Source: Hymenopus coronatus (lineage: Eukaryota; Arthropoda; Insecta; Mantodea; Hymenopodidae). Taken from it: DNA of 64,000 nt. The notes under the pieces were generated by a model that worked only from the letters and a program-made list of their open reading frames with translations, was not told where the DNA came from and searched no databases. Below, in pieces: positions 32,958-44,740 of the stretch (its first letter is position 1; each line of letters begins with the position of its first letter). The DNA is taken from the NCBI GenBank assembly GCA_030762935.1, contig CM060893.1, positions 11,514,001-11,578,000 on the forward strand, written 5' to 3'. The translations under genes were made by a program, and so were the position numbers.

Positions 32958-35788
32958 ATGATCCAATTTGATTTTCCTATACACAATTAGCATTGGCACC
33001 CATTATCGGAGTGAAACCAAGAGATCTAGGTATACGAGGGTGTCAGTAAATAAAAAAGGAAGAATATGTTGGCAACTCTACATTAGCTGACTTACACAAC
33101 GGAACAAATTACACCTACTACATGAGTGTATACATCGGATCCGTGATATATGTGGAAGTTTGTCGGAAAATTCACATTAAATTGAAGATTGGCATTAAAT
33201 AATGAGTGATGGTAACAAAACATCAGGGCATTAAAGCGATTTTGTTAGCATTAACCTGTCACAACACTGCAAAGCACGGCAGCATTACCCGAAGGACTTC
33301 CAAGTCTAAATATGTCCCTTTAAATGTGTATCCAACGTATTTTTCTAAATTAATAATTTAAACCTAATATCTATGCATTCGCATATATGGTACACAATTA
33401 AAGTGAGATTCCTAAATTAACGTTTAAACAAATGCAGATGATGAAACTGTATCAATAACACACACACTTCATCTTTGTAAACTTCATTACTGTTGATTAT
33501 TTTTGTTTGTAATGTTCATAGTTATGGGCTTTAACTACTGACCGTACTTACATTTCACTGCACGGATACTAATGACGATAAGGATTTAGGTCAAAATATA
33601 TTTTCATTTAATAGTTTGACAAAAGCCCACTTCAATTGATTCAATCATTGGTTACTACTTGTCAGTGTTGCCAGGCTCTTGAAATGAAACATCCCTACAG
33701 AGATAATGAAAACTTTACACAAATACACCCTACTTTTAATAAAATAAATCTAAAATTTCTTAAAAATTGCAAAATAAAAATACATCATTTTCCTTTTCTA
33801 TATTGAGTCATGTTCTACGACAGTCTGTGTTTGATGTCCTGAGATTAATTATAGTTGAAAATCTTCCTCTGATGGAGTTTCCAAGAGGGGGACCTGAATC
33901 AAAGTCCAGTTTATACACGTTGTCATTAAGTAGTTTTACATTTCACTTAACACTGAATAGGCACTACACACTTTATTTGAATATCTCATGTCCAGTTTGA
34001 TTCTTATTAAAGATGCTACCAATAAGGAATTCAACTATTTCTTCTCTTGGATTTATGTGTAGGTGTACCCAACTATTGAAGAAATGTCCGCATTTGAATG
34101 TGGCAAGGTATAAGAAAACATAGAAATAAATAATAATAAAAACACCCTACCTCATAAGCAATATTTCTCATAATCAGAGAAATAGTTAGGGATGATATTC
34201 CATTCATTTGTCATTTTATTGGGATCCTCTTTCATTTTGAATGTCTCTGCTAAACCATTCAATTGAACATGGGACCGGCCATCAGTTGTACCCAAAGCAA
34301 TGTCAGGTTGCAAACAAACAAAAAATTAACAAAGGTAGTAATTCTTATGAAGAGGAAGCCTCCTAAGTCTCAGAAAGGTTTGTTTGTTTTTGTTATAGTG
34401 TTCAACGCTCGGTTTTACTACAAAGGCACCACAGGCTGACGAAACTGAATACATTTAAGGTAAAATTCTTAAATATGAAAATGTGACTATGCGTTTTAAT
34501 TTCTTTTAAGAATTTTTCTGCCGCAACCCCTACTTTAGACTCATTTAATGGCAACAAATTTGAGGAATCATACACAGATGACTCATGACTATTAACAAAG
34601 CGATTCACTTTTCTACCATTGTACCATCACCTCAACGTGACGCGACATTTCATAATGAGACATAAGAACTTCAGCCTTTCTCGCGCTATGAAATTAAACC
34701 AAGTTGTTCAACTAAGCAACAACGGTATTCTGTGACTGCTAACACTGCACAATTATTCATTAATTTATTAGCATTTAGGGAAGAAAATACTAAACCTACT
34801 TGGCTTGAAATATCCCTACAATAGAAATGTTTACCCTACACCTGGCCACACTGCTATGTATTATCAGTTGGCGCATCGGCGTGAGACTAGATAGTAAAAA
34901 GGTTCTTGCGCAACGCCAAAGTTGCCAATAGAAGCGCTCATTCACTCCTCAGACTTACGGTGGGAAACGTTGTTCTTTTTGCGAAACAGTTTAATATGTT
35001 TCTGTTGCAACCACGAAGCAATTTCCAAATAACAGTTTTCTGCAACAGAAATTCCCTAAACTATTGCGGACATGTTGTGTACCACCAAATGTTATTGAGA
35101 TAAATACATCCAGCGATAAAATCACAATGTGCCAAATGCAACCACTCACTAAGTACATACACTGAAGAGAAAATTATCAAAGCATTGTTGCATATTAACG
35201 AGAGGGAATGAGTTTGATTAGTACGTTCAATTTCGCGGATTATATCAGGCCGCGCGCTCAAGGGGTGCTTGCGGTAAGCGATGACAAACAGTTACGCTAT
35301 TGGAACAGAATATGCGCACATAGTAACTCTGCAATAAGTGAAACTACTCCGCAGGCGTTGCTGTTATTGTTGCGGGGAAGCGATACATGAAAGAACAACA
35401 CGATGCACGCAATTTCCAGAAGTGTTTTATGAAACAGTTTCAAATAGTTGTTTTGTTAGCGAAACTGTTTCAAAATATTTGTGTTATTTTGTCCCATCAC
35501 TACCTCAGACCCAGTTCGTCAACTTTTGGTTAATGTTTAAGATCTTGCTAAAGCCGCTAATCAATTGCTGTGCGCTATTTGTTATTCGGTAACATCTGTC
35601 GTCGTTTTCGTGTCTTTGTTGGCCCACTTTGGTAGCGCCAGGTTTGTCATCGTTTTGGCGTGTGTGGGAATGATACTCTCTATATGCTTATCTTGGTCAT
35701 GTCTGTAGGGTGATGACAGACAGCATATAGGCAAATAGATGAGTCCACCATACTTGATGCAGGACCTGTTTAGTATGCACATGTCTGC
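32958..35788. other. Unannotated, least repetitive stretch of the window
   Basis: No recognised repeat family and no recognisable protein. Several short open frames exist but none shows a known domain or convincing splice sites. Possible intron or intergenic DNA of the minus-strand gene whose candidate exons lie at 31002 and 36147. Confidence 0.35.
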
Positions 35789-35857
35789 AGTGGCGGCTCG
35801 TGGGTAAATTATCTGGTGGGGCACAATTTTAAGATTGAATAAAATTAAAACTAAATT
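35789..35857. mobile_element. Possible DNA-transposon end
   Basis: CAGTGGCGGCTCGTGGGTAA resembles the outer end of some hAT-like elements. No matching inverted end or target duplication was found nearby, so this may be a solo end or a truncated element cut by the SINE. Confidence 0.3.
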
Positions 35858-36078
35858 GAATGTTATTTATGGACGCTCTTTAACTGCTACGGTTCTAAGT
35901 GTCCCGGAGGTCTCTTTATCAGGTTTGAAGGTTTGTTTACGTGCCGTAAATCTACGACACGGTATCAACGACCTTACTTCCCTTATGAAGGAAAGGATGT
36001 TTACGCCTGAAAAAACAATCACCCACGATCTTGAGAACCAGAGGCTAGCATGTTACTCCTAGATCACGGATGACGACA
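35858..36078 (-). mobile_element. SINE family 1, diverged
   Basis: The tail-side block TATTTATGGACGCTCTTTAA and the inner block CGTGCCGTAAATCTACGACA are clear. The head is badly eroded and about 25 bp of the body are missing. Confidence 0.75.
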
Positions 36079-36146
36079 GAGTAAAATTAGTGGATACTAA
36101 AAGCTATCAGTAGAAATGAAATGCTACTTTGTGTATTAGCACTAAC

Positions 36147-36240
36147 CTTTCTGTTTGTAGATGAAGTCCATCCTTCGATCCTTTCCTTGAAAAAATACTT
36201 CGATAACTCTTTGATTTAAATCAGAAACTGAACGCGACAT
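36147..36240 (-). CDS. Candidate first coding exon
   Basis: The ATG at 36240 opens MSRSVSDLNQRVIEVFFQG, then KDRRMDFIYKQK, to a donor AAAG|GTTAGT (last exon base 36147), leaving one extra base (phase 1). An in-frame TAA lies 13 codons upstream. The run of 31 codons without a stop, in strongly AT-rich DNA and closed by a good donor, suggests a genuine first exon. The protein is not recognised and no downstream exon could be joined in frame with confidence. Confidence 0.4.
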
Positions 36241-36963
36241 GTTCCGAGAAATTTGAACACGAACCGTTACCTTCACTGTTTACCATATGTCAACAACATT
36301 ATCAGAGAGGTGATCGTGCTGCAAATTAATGCATAGCTCACCTTAACAGCTGATGCACTCCAGTTCAAGATTCCAGTCATCAATACTACCTTACACAACT
36401 TTAATAGCTTATGATGTCAATTACAACGTTCACGATGTTTCTTTTCAAAACGAAGCTAGCTTTTCTCTTAGAAAATTATGGAAATCACCCTTAAGGTAAA
36501 GTAGATCGCGATCTTGATATTAGTGTCTTAAGCATTTTCTTTATAAGCAAATGCATACTTTACAAACAATCGCCTATCTTTCGTAACAGTGTTTAGGAGT
36601 TTCCCGCTTAAGGCGAAGTTTTAACACGCCGTTTCTTTGAACGCGAGCAACCGATAAATCGGCATATTATTCTGAAGTTAATTTCACAAAATTATTCTCC
36701 AGAGCATTCGGATTATGTTTTATTAACACGTGAAATACATTCAAGGCACTGTTTCACAATTTCTTATCAGTTTAGTCTTAAGGTGGATATTGTAATTCAG
36801 CACTCGTTTTCAAAACACTAGACAGTAATCACCTCTCGCAAGTGTTTGTTCACGTCCATAATTTCAATAACTATTGGTTATTTTGCCTTCTCCTGTTTTA
36901 AATGAAGCTTCAAATGCATCTTGAATCTATCTCGTGGTAAACTTACGGTAGTTACAAAATGTA
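36241..36963. other. Possible 5' flank of the candidate gene
   Basis: No repeat or coding feature recognised; possible promoter and 5' UTR region of the 36147-36240 exon (minus sense). Confidence 0.3.
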
Positions 36964-37244
36964 AATGGCGTGTCATTTATGGACGCTCTTGAACTACTGT
37001 GGTTCTCAGCGTCCCATTCTAAATTGGGTGTGAAAGACCGCTTAATTTTGCACAGAGGCCTCTCTATTAGGCTTGAGGTTCTTTTAAGTACCGTAAATCT
37101 ACGACATGGGACCAACGGCTTTACTTACCTTCCAAAGGGAGCCATGTTGCTGATTTTTACACCCGAAAAAATCCATCGTCCTCCGCCGGGTATGAACCCG
37201 CGACCTTGGGTATATGAAGTTAGCATTACTCTACGGAGGGCGAC
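36964..37244 (-). mobile_element. SINE family 1, full length
   Basis: Minus-strand copy with a well preserved body (complement of GACCGCTTAATTTTGCACAG and CCATCGTCCTCCGCCGGG). The A-box end has a small deletion (TAGCATTACTCTACGGAGGG). Confidence 0.88.
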
Positions 37245-37447
37245 TAACGGTAGTTACACAACACACTGCTTGTACGCAAGGAGCTTTGGCGCACGAGCGC
37301 ACCTTATCGCCTTATTCGTAGCATAGAGTAATATACGTCGCCGCAGCGAACGTGCAAATGAAACTGTACTGCAGAATTGTTGCGGAAGCATTGAAGAGAG
37401 ACAGTTAATTGTGAACAGATTTTCATTTGTAATCATAGCAAAACAAA

Positions 37448-37585
37448 AAACTGATGTATTCCATCCTCACGACTTTCTCTATATCTATGCGACAAATTAT
37501 TATTGTTAAAACGCTCATTCTTCTGTCTACTTCTTACTCATCGATGTAAACATTAGCAGAAATTGTTTTATTACCTGCTATCGCT
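37448..37585 (+). mobile_element. HER repeat, 5' end fragment
   Basis: CTGATGTATTCCATCCTCAC, ACTTTCTCTATATC and TTAGCAGAAATTGTTTTATT match the first 130 bp of HER; the rest is absent. Confidence 0.8.
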
Positions 37586-38449
37586 TTCACTCTCGGCCCT
37601 GGTGTATTAATCGTTCCAATGTTGGCAACGACACTCGAGATGTCATTGCTGCGACATGCTCATAATTTGTGATGCGATACTGAAGATAGCAATTCAAAGT
37701 ATGCAGCATTATGTTATGATGTTTTCTCATAAATATAGAAATGCACATTCGCCTTGCAGTTGTCCTTTGAATTTTTAACCAATGTGTGAACTTCGAAATA
37801 TACAGATTTTCATTAGGTAGGGGGGGAATACATAAATTTGTTTTTAAAACGCTCATCAGTTGGCGAGAGTTACGGTGCTAAAATTTTGACAAAATATACT
37901 ATAACATATATATTTTTTACTACAGAATAATGTTGAACACAGAAGTATCTCAAAGCAATCTAATGTTGGTAGCTCTAACCGCCATGATGTAGTTTCACTT
38001 TTATCCTGTAGATAGTGCTAGGAGCAGCTTGCGAATGAACGCAACATTAAGGCATATTTTAAAACAAGTGATATGCGTTTCATGCTTTTATTGACTTGAG
38101 AATTGCTGTATTTTTAGAATTGCATTATAACAGCTAACTTATAAGCTCAAAATTATAAGTGTAAGCACTCACACTTCTAAAATAAAGTTAGGTTAATATT
38201 ATCAACATTCTTGAGTGTTTCTATGTGCATCACCTAGATGTCTCTAATTGAAACCAATGAATGTAGTCGCTACATTGTAAAAGGATTTAAATCCAATTAT
38301 GAGAGCTCCACTGGTTTGTCATTGCTCGGCGATAATAAAATGTACAAATGAGACCTCTAAATTCTTAATATATAGTTTTCGATAAGTAATGCGTGTTAAA
38401 ATAAAATGTTGATATTTTATGTTCTTTATTGTTAATAGGTTAGCCGCGT
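37586..38449. other. Unannotated stretch
   Basis: No recognised gene or repeat. Confidence 0.4.
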
Positions 38450-38525
38450 TCGCTCAAGTGCCTATCTTTGGTACTTCTTGGCGCAGGGGATCGTGGTTCG
38501 AGTCCCGCCTTGTGCATGGGTGTTT
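38450..38525 (+). repeat. tRNA-like SINE head
   Basis: GGTTCGAGTCCCGCC at 38495-38509 is a canonical pol III B box, preceded by a degenerate A box. No cloverleaf with a proper acceptor stem was found, so this is a SINE head rather than a tRNA gene. Confidence 0.45.
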
Positions 38526-38642
38526 GTGTGTTTATAAATGTGTATATGTATGTGTACAAAGTAAACGCTAAATAACTAGGAAAGCAATGAAAATATAGGG
38601 AAAATGAAGAAGAAAAAAAAAAGGACATAAGAACTGTAACAA

Positions 38643-40310
38643 ATCTTATGTGTACCATTCACATGACTTTCTCTAAATCTCTGTAACAAATTATTGCTAA
38701 TAAGCTTATTATTTTATTTATTTCATGTTAGTCGAGAAAAATTACCATAAAATAGTCTTATTTCTTGCTTTATTGTAAGTAGAAGTGAAATAAGAGAGTA
38801 CCATAGGTTAAAGTGAAAGCCAAAAGCTGGTTGCTATGTGACTGATGTTCCTTTGTTTGTATGGACAGGAGTTGACAAATTCCTGTATGAGAAAAGTATA
38901 AGTTTTTCAAAGCTGAAACCAAAAACAAGGAATATCTAAAAAACGATCAACTTCACGAAAAAAATGTATATAACATAAATTGTGGGTTTTAACATGCTCT
39001 ACATTTTTTTTGTGTTAAGTTTTTGTCCATCTCTTACGGTTTAGTAGTTATGCAAATGTCATCCAGAATGAAGTAGTCTTCAGAGGCTATTCCCAGAAAA
39101 TTCAAGATATACATTTTATTTGTCAGGTAAATATCTTTAATATACGATATTTTAATCAAAATCGTTATGGCTATTTTTTAGAAAATCAAACTTTTCGAAA
39201 AAAGTTCCATGTAAAGGGTAATTGGGATTGGGGGAATTTTCTTGAAAATCTTCGTGTCGTATCCTTGGAAGATACCAAACCTAAATACCAAGTTTGGATT
39301 TTAACGGACTTTTCGTTTTTGAGCTATGCTGCACACACAAAATATATTCGATATTTTCGAAGTTATTTCATTTTTAGTTGTCTTGACGTGCTCAAATTCG
39401 TTTTTCAGCAGCTCCTACTCTTTCAGCTTCAGTTACAGCAGGGCTCTGCCTAATAACTCAAATAAGTGCCATACTACCCACACGAGTGCATTGCTTCTAC
39501 GTATTCACATACATATCTTATATGTTCTATTCTCGCGGCCTTCTTTGCCAGTATACTTTATCAGCAGGAGATGTCTTGGTTTCTACCCAAAGTTTCGATA
39601 CCGAGATTTCACCGGAAATATGTTTTAGGGACCTTCACCAAAAGGTCCGTGTGCCTGTGAACACGATAACTCAAAAACGAAAAGTCGGTAAAATACCAAA
39701 CTTGGTATTTAAGTTTAGTATCTTCCAGGGATGCGACACGAAGTTTTGAGAAAAAATCCCCCACACCAAAATACCCTTTACATGGAACTTTTTTTCGAAA
39801 TTTTTTATTTTCGCACGATTTTGATTAAAATATCGTAGATTAAAGATATTTATATAACAAATAAAATGTATATCTTGAATTTTCTGGGAATAGCCTCTGA
39901 AGACTAATTTGGCATAACTGCTAAACCGTAAGAGATGGACAAAAACTTACCACACAGAAAACGTAGAGCACCTTAAAACACATACAATTTTTTTTTCGTG
40001 TACTTGATACTTTTTGAAATAAACCTTGTCATTGGTTTCAGCTTTAGAAAACATATGGGTACTTTTCTCATACAGGAATTTGTAACTCCTGTCCATACAA
40101 ACAAAGGAACCAGCTTTTGGCCTCCACTTTAACCCATGCTACTCCCTTCTTTCCCCACTATTTACAAGGAAGCAAGTAATAAGACTATTTCTGTTAATTT
40201 ATTTCGATTAGCATAAAGTAAATAGAAGCATAATCTTTATAAAAATATTTTTTGCAGAGATGTATAGAAAGTCATATGAATGGAACACATCAGATTTTTT
40301 GTAAAATGTC
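38643..40310. mobile_element. Palindromic HER derivative (5' end to 5' end)
   Basis: A forward copy (38643-39340) breaks off at its internal CA tract. A unique spacer of about 240 bp follows, then a reverse copy from about 39585 to its 5' end at 40310 (complement of CTGATGTGTTCCATTCATAT). Both outer ends are 5' termini, so the unit is a large inverted repeat with arms of about 700 bp. Confidence 0.8.
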
Positions 40311-40555
40311 CACGCGTGTGTGTATGTAAATAGCACAACTCAAAAATGAAAAATCTGGGTATATGTCACACTTAGTTAATTTCCCGTAACTCCTAAGTGG
40401 GGTATACGGCTTCGTTACGGTGTTTCCTTGATCGGATTTGAATGTCTAGTTCGTGTGTTCGCCGCTATGCGTCACAGTGACGAACTGACGAAGGATCGGT
40501 TCGTCGCCCAAAGATGGCACTACAGGACGAAATCATGACTTGTGCGGAATTTTGC
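40311..40555. other. Short stretch, partly HER-derived
   Basis: A diverged HER tract (ACTCAAAAATGAAAAATCTG) extends to about 40375. The rest is moderately GC-rich and unrecognised. Confidence 0.35.
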
Positions 40556-40720
40556 CCAGAAGCCTTCTTCTTTCAAGGTCTAAGGTTCTTTTGCGTGAAA
40601 ATAAACTTTACATGCTACCACCAGCTTTACTTTCCTTCCGAAGAAAGCCACGCTAAGTATTTTTGCGTCCGAAAAACATCCATCATCCTCCACCAAGTTT
40701 GAATCCACAAGTAGACAAGT
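40556..40720 (-). mobile_element. SINE family 1, fragment
   Basis: Diverged body (complement of AAGGTTCTTTTGCGTGAAAA and CCGAAGAAAGCCACGCTAAG). Both ends are missing. Confidence 0.65.
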
Positions 40721-40915
40721 AGACCACTTTAGTTCAGCATCTTCCAAATTACCATGGAACATTTTTCAGCATTTTTGATTGGCCTACTCAAACATGTAGT
40801 GTTTATCTTCAGCTTTCTTGAAATAACCTCTGAAGTCTTCTTCATTCTGAATGACTTTTGCCCAACTAAATTTTAGATTTCCTTAAAGCACACAATTTAT
40901 TACAATTGATTTATT
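40721..40915 (-). mobile_element. HER repeat, diverged reverse fragment
   Basis: TTCTTGAAATAACCTCTGAA and TCATTCTGAATGACTTTTGC are HER internal blocks in reverse orientation. Confidence 0.65.
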
Positions 40916-41194
40916 TTGATTTAGTTTGTTTTAATTAATCATTTCCAGATAATCCTTTTTAAAGATTTGAATTTTCAAGAAGGACTTATAGTTTTTCTGA
41001 AAATGGAACGGGTTATTTTTACTGAAAATACACTTTTTGAGGTATCCTGAATCTAAAAGAAAAGGATTTCTTCTGTGTGTGTGTGTGTGTGCGCGCGCGC
41101 GCGCGTGCGCATGTGTGAACAACATAATTTAAAAACGAAAAATCAGGTAAATACCAAACTCGATATTTAAGTTCAGCATTATCCAAGGATGCGA

Positions 41195-41409
41195 GGCCGC
41201 GCCGTGGCCGAGTGGTTAGACCACTCGCCTCTCACCTTCGATTCCATGTGACTGCACGTGAGATTTGTGGTGGACAAAGCGGCGCTGGGGCGTGTTTTAT
41301 CCGGTTTGCCCCACCATCGTATTCCACCGGTGCTCCATCTTCATTCATGTATCATCAGTGCCATAAGTAATTTAGGCGGGCGTTAAACACTACCAAAAAA
41401 GAAAGAAAA
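41195..41409 (+). mobile_element. tRNA-derived SINE, family 3, 11-bp target duplication
   Basis: The head GGCCGAGTGGTTAGACCACT resembles a tRNA-Ser/Leu D-arm. A unique body and an A-rich tail (AAAAAAGAAAGAAAA) follow. Flanks CAAGGATGCGA at 41184-41194 and 41410-41420 are perfect duplications, showing target-primed insertion into the HER. Confidence 0.9.
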
Positions 41410-41653
41410 CAAGGATGCGACACAAAGATTTTCAATAAAATTCCTCCAACCCAAACAAAATTTTACATCGAAAAGTGTTAGAAAATGTTGAGCTTCTCAA
41501 AAATGACTAACGATTTTGGTTTAAATACCATAGGTATATTTAAGATATAGTGGTGACAAATAAAATGAATATCTTGAATTTTCTGGGAATAGTCTCTAAA
41601 ATTCTCACCATTCGGGATGACTTTTGTATAACTGGTAAGCATTAAGAGATAGA

Positions 41654-41886
41654 GAAGCCCGCCTGGGTAGTGTGGAGGTAGCGTGTCTGCCTCACATTCA
41701 AAAGGTCGTGAGTTCGAATCTCGCCTAGGGTGGGTTGTTGCCTTTATGTTTTTCTCAGGTTTTTCCTTATTCATGTCGAGTAACTTTAATCTTCATGGAC
41801 CCCGAGATCATTTCAGCATCATTTCACCAATGTCATACATCGTCTGATAGACTAATCAGGTTAAATGACGTTAGGCTTAAAAATAA
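41654..41886 (+). mobile_element. tRNA-derived SINE, family 2, full length
   Basis: The head GCCTGGGTAGTGTGGAGGTA with B box GAGTTCGAATCTCGCC, the body ATGGACCCCGAGATCATTTC and the tail GACGTTAGGCTTAAAAATAA are intact. The flanking AGATAGA (41647-41653 and 41887-41893) is a short target duplication. Confidence 0.88.
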
Positions 41887-41970
41887 AGATAGAAACAAAA
41901 TTACTACGCAAGAAATTTATGTTATTAAAGCACATAATTTATGCTAACTACAGTTTTATCCTACCTCCTG

Positions 41971-42312
41971 GCCACCCCAGCGAGCTAGCGTCGAGACAAC
42001 GATTGCGACTGGCATTCTGAGGGTCACGGGTTCATTCCCCGTCGACCGCGCACTCTTGACTTTGGGTTATTCGTCTTTCCCCTTGTCACTTAGGCGAATG
42101 TTGGCGTAGATAGTTAACCTCCATGATTTCCTTTCCATCATTCCCTTTCACGCCATTTCCTTATCATGCTTTTAGCTCTTGGAGTGTGGCAGCGCCAGCA
42201 GATGGAGCGGATGCATGCTCACTGTAAATTCTGATCAAGGCGCTGTGGCGGATTTACGGTCATTTCCTCAAGGACAGCGACGTCTGACTTGTACGGGATG
42301 ATGATGATGTGA
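41971..42312 (+). mobile_element. tRNA-derived SINE, family 4
   Basis: The B-box-like GGGTTCATTCCCCGTCGACC follows a weak A box (CAGCGAGCTAGCGTCGAG). A GC-rich body of about 280 bp ends in GATGATGATGATG. It is a single copy in this window, so family status rests on the tRNA-like head and simple-repeat tail. Confidence 0.65.
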
Positions 42313-42454
42313 CATTTCTAGTCGAATTACATAGTAAGTAACATTTTAATAGATGAACTAAGATTCATAACAGTCATCTTCCATGAATAATTAGCGTGGC
42401 TATTTTTCTAGATCATTTGCTTGTGTATTTGCCCTATTTCTGTACTATATACCA

Positions 42455-44740
42455 GAGTAATTTTTTGTTGATACGAGATATGATCTTAGTTGTGTAGGCA
42501 TGTTCACCATCTGCTTGAATATCTTATTGCTGATATAAAACTAGTTGTGTAGTCATCTTCCTGAACCTCTGCTTCGGCAACTTGTTGTTACAAGACATGA
42601 TCTTAGTTGTGTAGTCCACTTCCAGTTCCATCTGCTTGAGTAACTTGTTGCTACAAGATATGATCTTAGTGTGTAGTCCACTTCCAGTTCCATCTGCTTG
42701 AGTAACTTGTTGCTACAAGATATGATCTTAGTGTGTAGTCCACTTCCAGTTTCATCTGCTTGAGTAACTTGTTGCTACAGGATATGATCTTAGTGTGTAG
42801 TCCACTTCCAGTTTCATCTGCTTGAGTAACTTGTTGCTACAAGATATGATCTTAGTGTGTAGTCCACTTCCAGTTCCATCTGCTTGAGTAACTTGTTGCT
42901 ACAAGATATGATCTTAGTGTGTAGTCCACTTCCAGTTTCATCTGCTTGAGTAACTTGTTGCTACAAGATATGATCTTAGATATGTAGTCCACTTCCAGTT
43001 CCATTTGCTTGAGTAACTTGTTGCTACAAGATATGATCTTAGTGTGTAGTCCACTTCCAGTTCCATCTGCCTGAGTAACTTGTTGCTACAAGATATGATC
43101 TTAGTGTGTAGTCCACTTCCAGTACCATCTGTTTGAGTAACTTGTTGCTACAAGATATGATCTTAGATATGTAGTCCACTTCCAGTTCCATCTGTTTGAG
43201 TAACTTGTTGCTACAAGATATGATCTTAGATATGTAGTCCACTTCCAGTTCCATCTGTTTGAGTAACTTGTTGCTACAAGATATGATCTTAGATATGTAG
43301 TCCACTTCCAGTTCCATCTGTTTGAGTAACTTGTTGCTACAAGATATGATCTTAGATATGTAGTCCACTTCCAGTTCCATCTGTTTGAGTAACTTGTTGC
43401 TACAAGATATGATCTTAGATATGTAGTCCACTTCCAGTTCCATCTGCTTGAGTAACTAGTTGCTACAAGATATGATCTTAGATATGTAGTCCACTTCCAG
43501 TTCCATCTGCTTGAGTAACTTGTTGCTACAGGATATGATCTTAGATATGTAGTCCACTTCCAGTTTCATCTGCTTGAGTAACTTGTTACAAGATATGATC
43601 TTAGTTGTGTAGTCCACTTCCAGTTCCATTTGCTTGAGTAACTTAATGTTGATATGATCTTAGTTTTGCATTCACCTTCTTGTACCTTCTGCCTGAATAA
43701 CTTGTTGCTACGTGTTAAGATCTTAGTTGTATAGTCACCTTCCTGTACCATATTTTTGAGTAACTTGTTGCTACGAGTTAAGTTCTTAGTTGTATAGTCA
43801 CCTTCCTGTACCATATTTTTGAGTAACTTGTTGCTACGAGTTAAGTTCTTAGTTGTATAGTCACCTTCCTGTACCATATTTTTGAGTAACTTGTTGCTAC
43901 GAGTTAAGTTCTTAGTTGTATAGTCACCTTCCTGTACCATATTTTTGAGTAACTTGTTGCTACGAGTTAAGTTCTTAGTTGTATAGTCACCTTCCTGTAC
44001 CATATTTTTGAGTAACTTGTTGCTACGAGTTAAGTTCTTAGTTGTATAGTCACCTTCCTGTACCATATTTTTGAGTAACTTGTTGCTACGAGTTAAGTTC
44101 TTAGTTGTATAGTCACCTTCCTGTACCATATTTTTGAGTAACTTGTTGCTACGAGTTAAGTTCTTAGTTGTATAGTCACCTTCCTGTACCATATTTTTGA
44201 GTAACTTGTTGCTACGAGTTAAGTTCTTAGTTGTATAGTCACCTTCCTGTACCATATTTTTGAGTAACTTGTTGCTACGAGTTAAGTTCTTAGTTGTATA
44301 GTCACCTTCCTGTACCATATTTTTGAGTAACTTGTTGCTACGAGTTAAGTTCTTAGTTGTATAGTCACCTTCCTGTACCATATTTTTGAGTAACTTGTTG
44401 CTACGTTATATGATCTCAACTGTGTAGTCACCTTCCTGTACTATGTGCTTGAGTAACCTTTTACTACTGATGTTAGGTATTAGTCATCTTCCTGAACTAT
44501 ATGCTTAAGTAGATTATTGCCAATGATCTTAGTTGTGTAGTCACCTTCCTGCACTATATGCTTAAGTAGATTATTGCCAATGATGTTAGTTGTGTAGTCA
44601 CCCTCTAGCACCATCTGCTTGAGTCGATTGTAGTTAAGAGATTATATTCTTGATTGTGTAGTCACCTTTCGGCGCCATCTTCTTGAGTAACTTGTTGCTA
44701 CGAGTTGTGTAGTCGTCTTCCTGGATGCATATCTATTTCA
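42455..44740 (-). repeat. Minisatellite, 62-63 bp units, with 21-codon periodicity
   Basis: About 16 units of type A (42600-43630) and 11 near-identical units of type B (43725-44400) sit between degenerate units on both sides. A units are 62 bp in the left part and 63 bp in the right part. On the minus strand 63-bp units read MELEVDYISKIISCSNKLLK (A) and MVQEGDYTTKNLTRSNKLLK (B) plus one residue. Degenerate 57-bp units at 44500-44640 keep the same frame (GDYTTKIIGNNLLKHIVQE). Open runs are 43039-43443 and 43566-44381, broken elsewhere by the 62-bp units and stops. Function unknown. Confidence 0.95.

Larger units (their letters stand above)
40990..41950 (-). mobile_element. HER repeat, reverse, carrying two SINE insertions
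   Basis: Diverged reverse HER with a TG/CG alternating tract at 41074-41105. It is split by SINE 41195-41409 and SINE 41654-41886. The host sequence resumes correctly after each (AAGGATGCGACACAAAGATT, then TTAAAGCACATAATTTATGC). The terminal hairpin and 5' end are not preserved. Confidence 0.85.

Noticed and set aside
42455..44740. CRISPR array
   Set aside because: Units are contiguous 62-63 bp tandem repeats without variable spacers, in a eukaryotic context.
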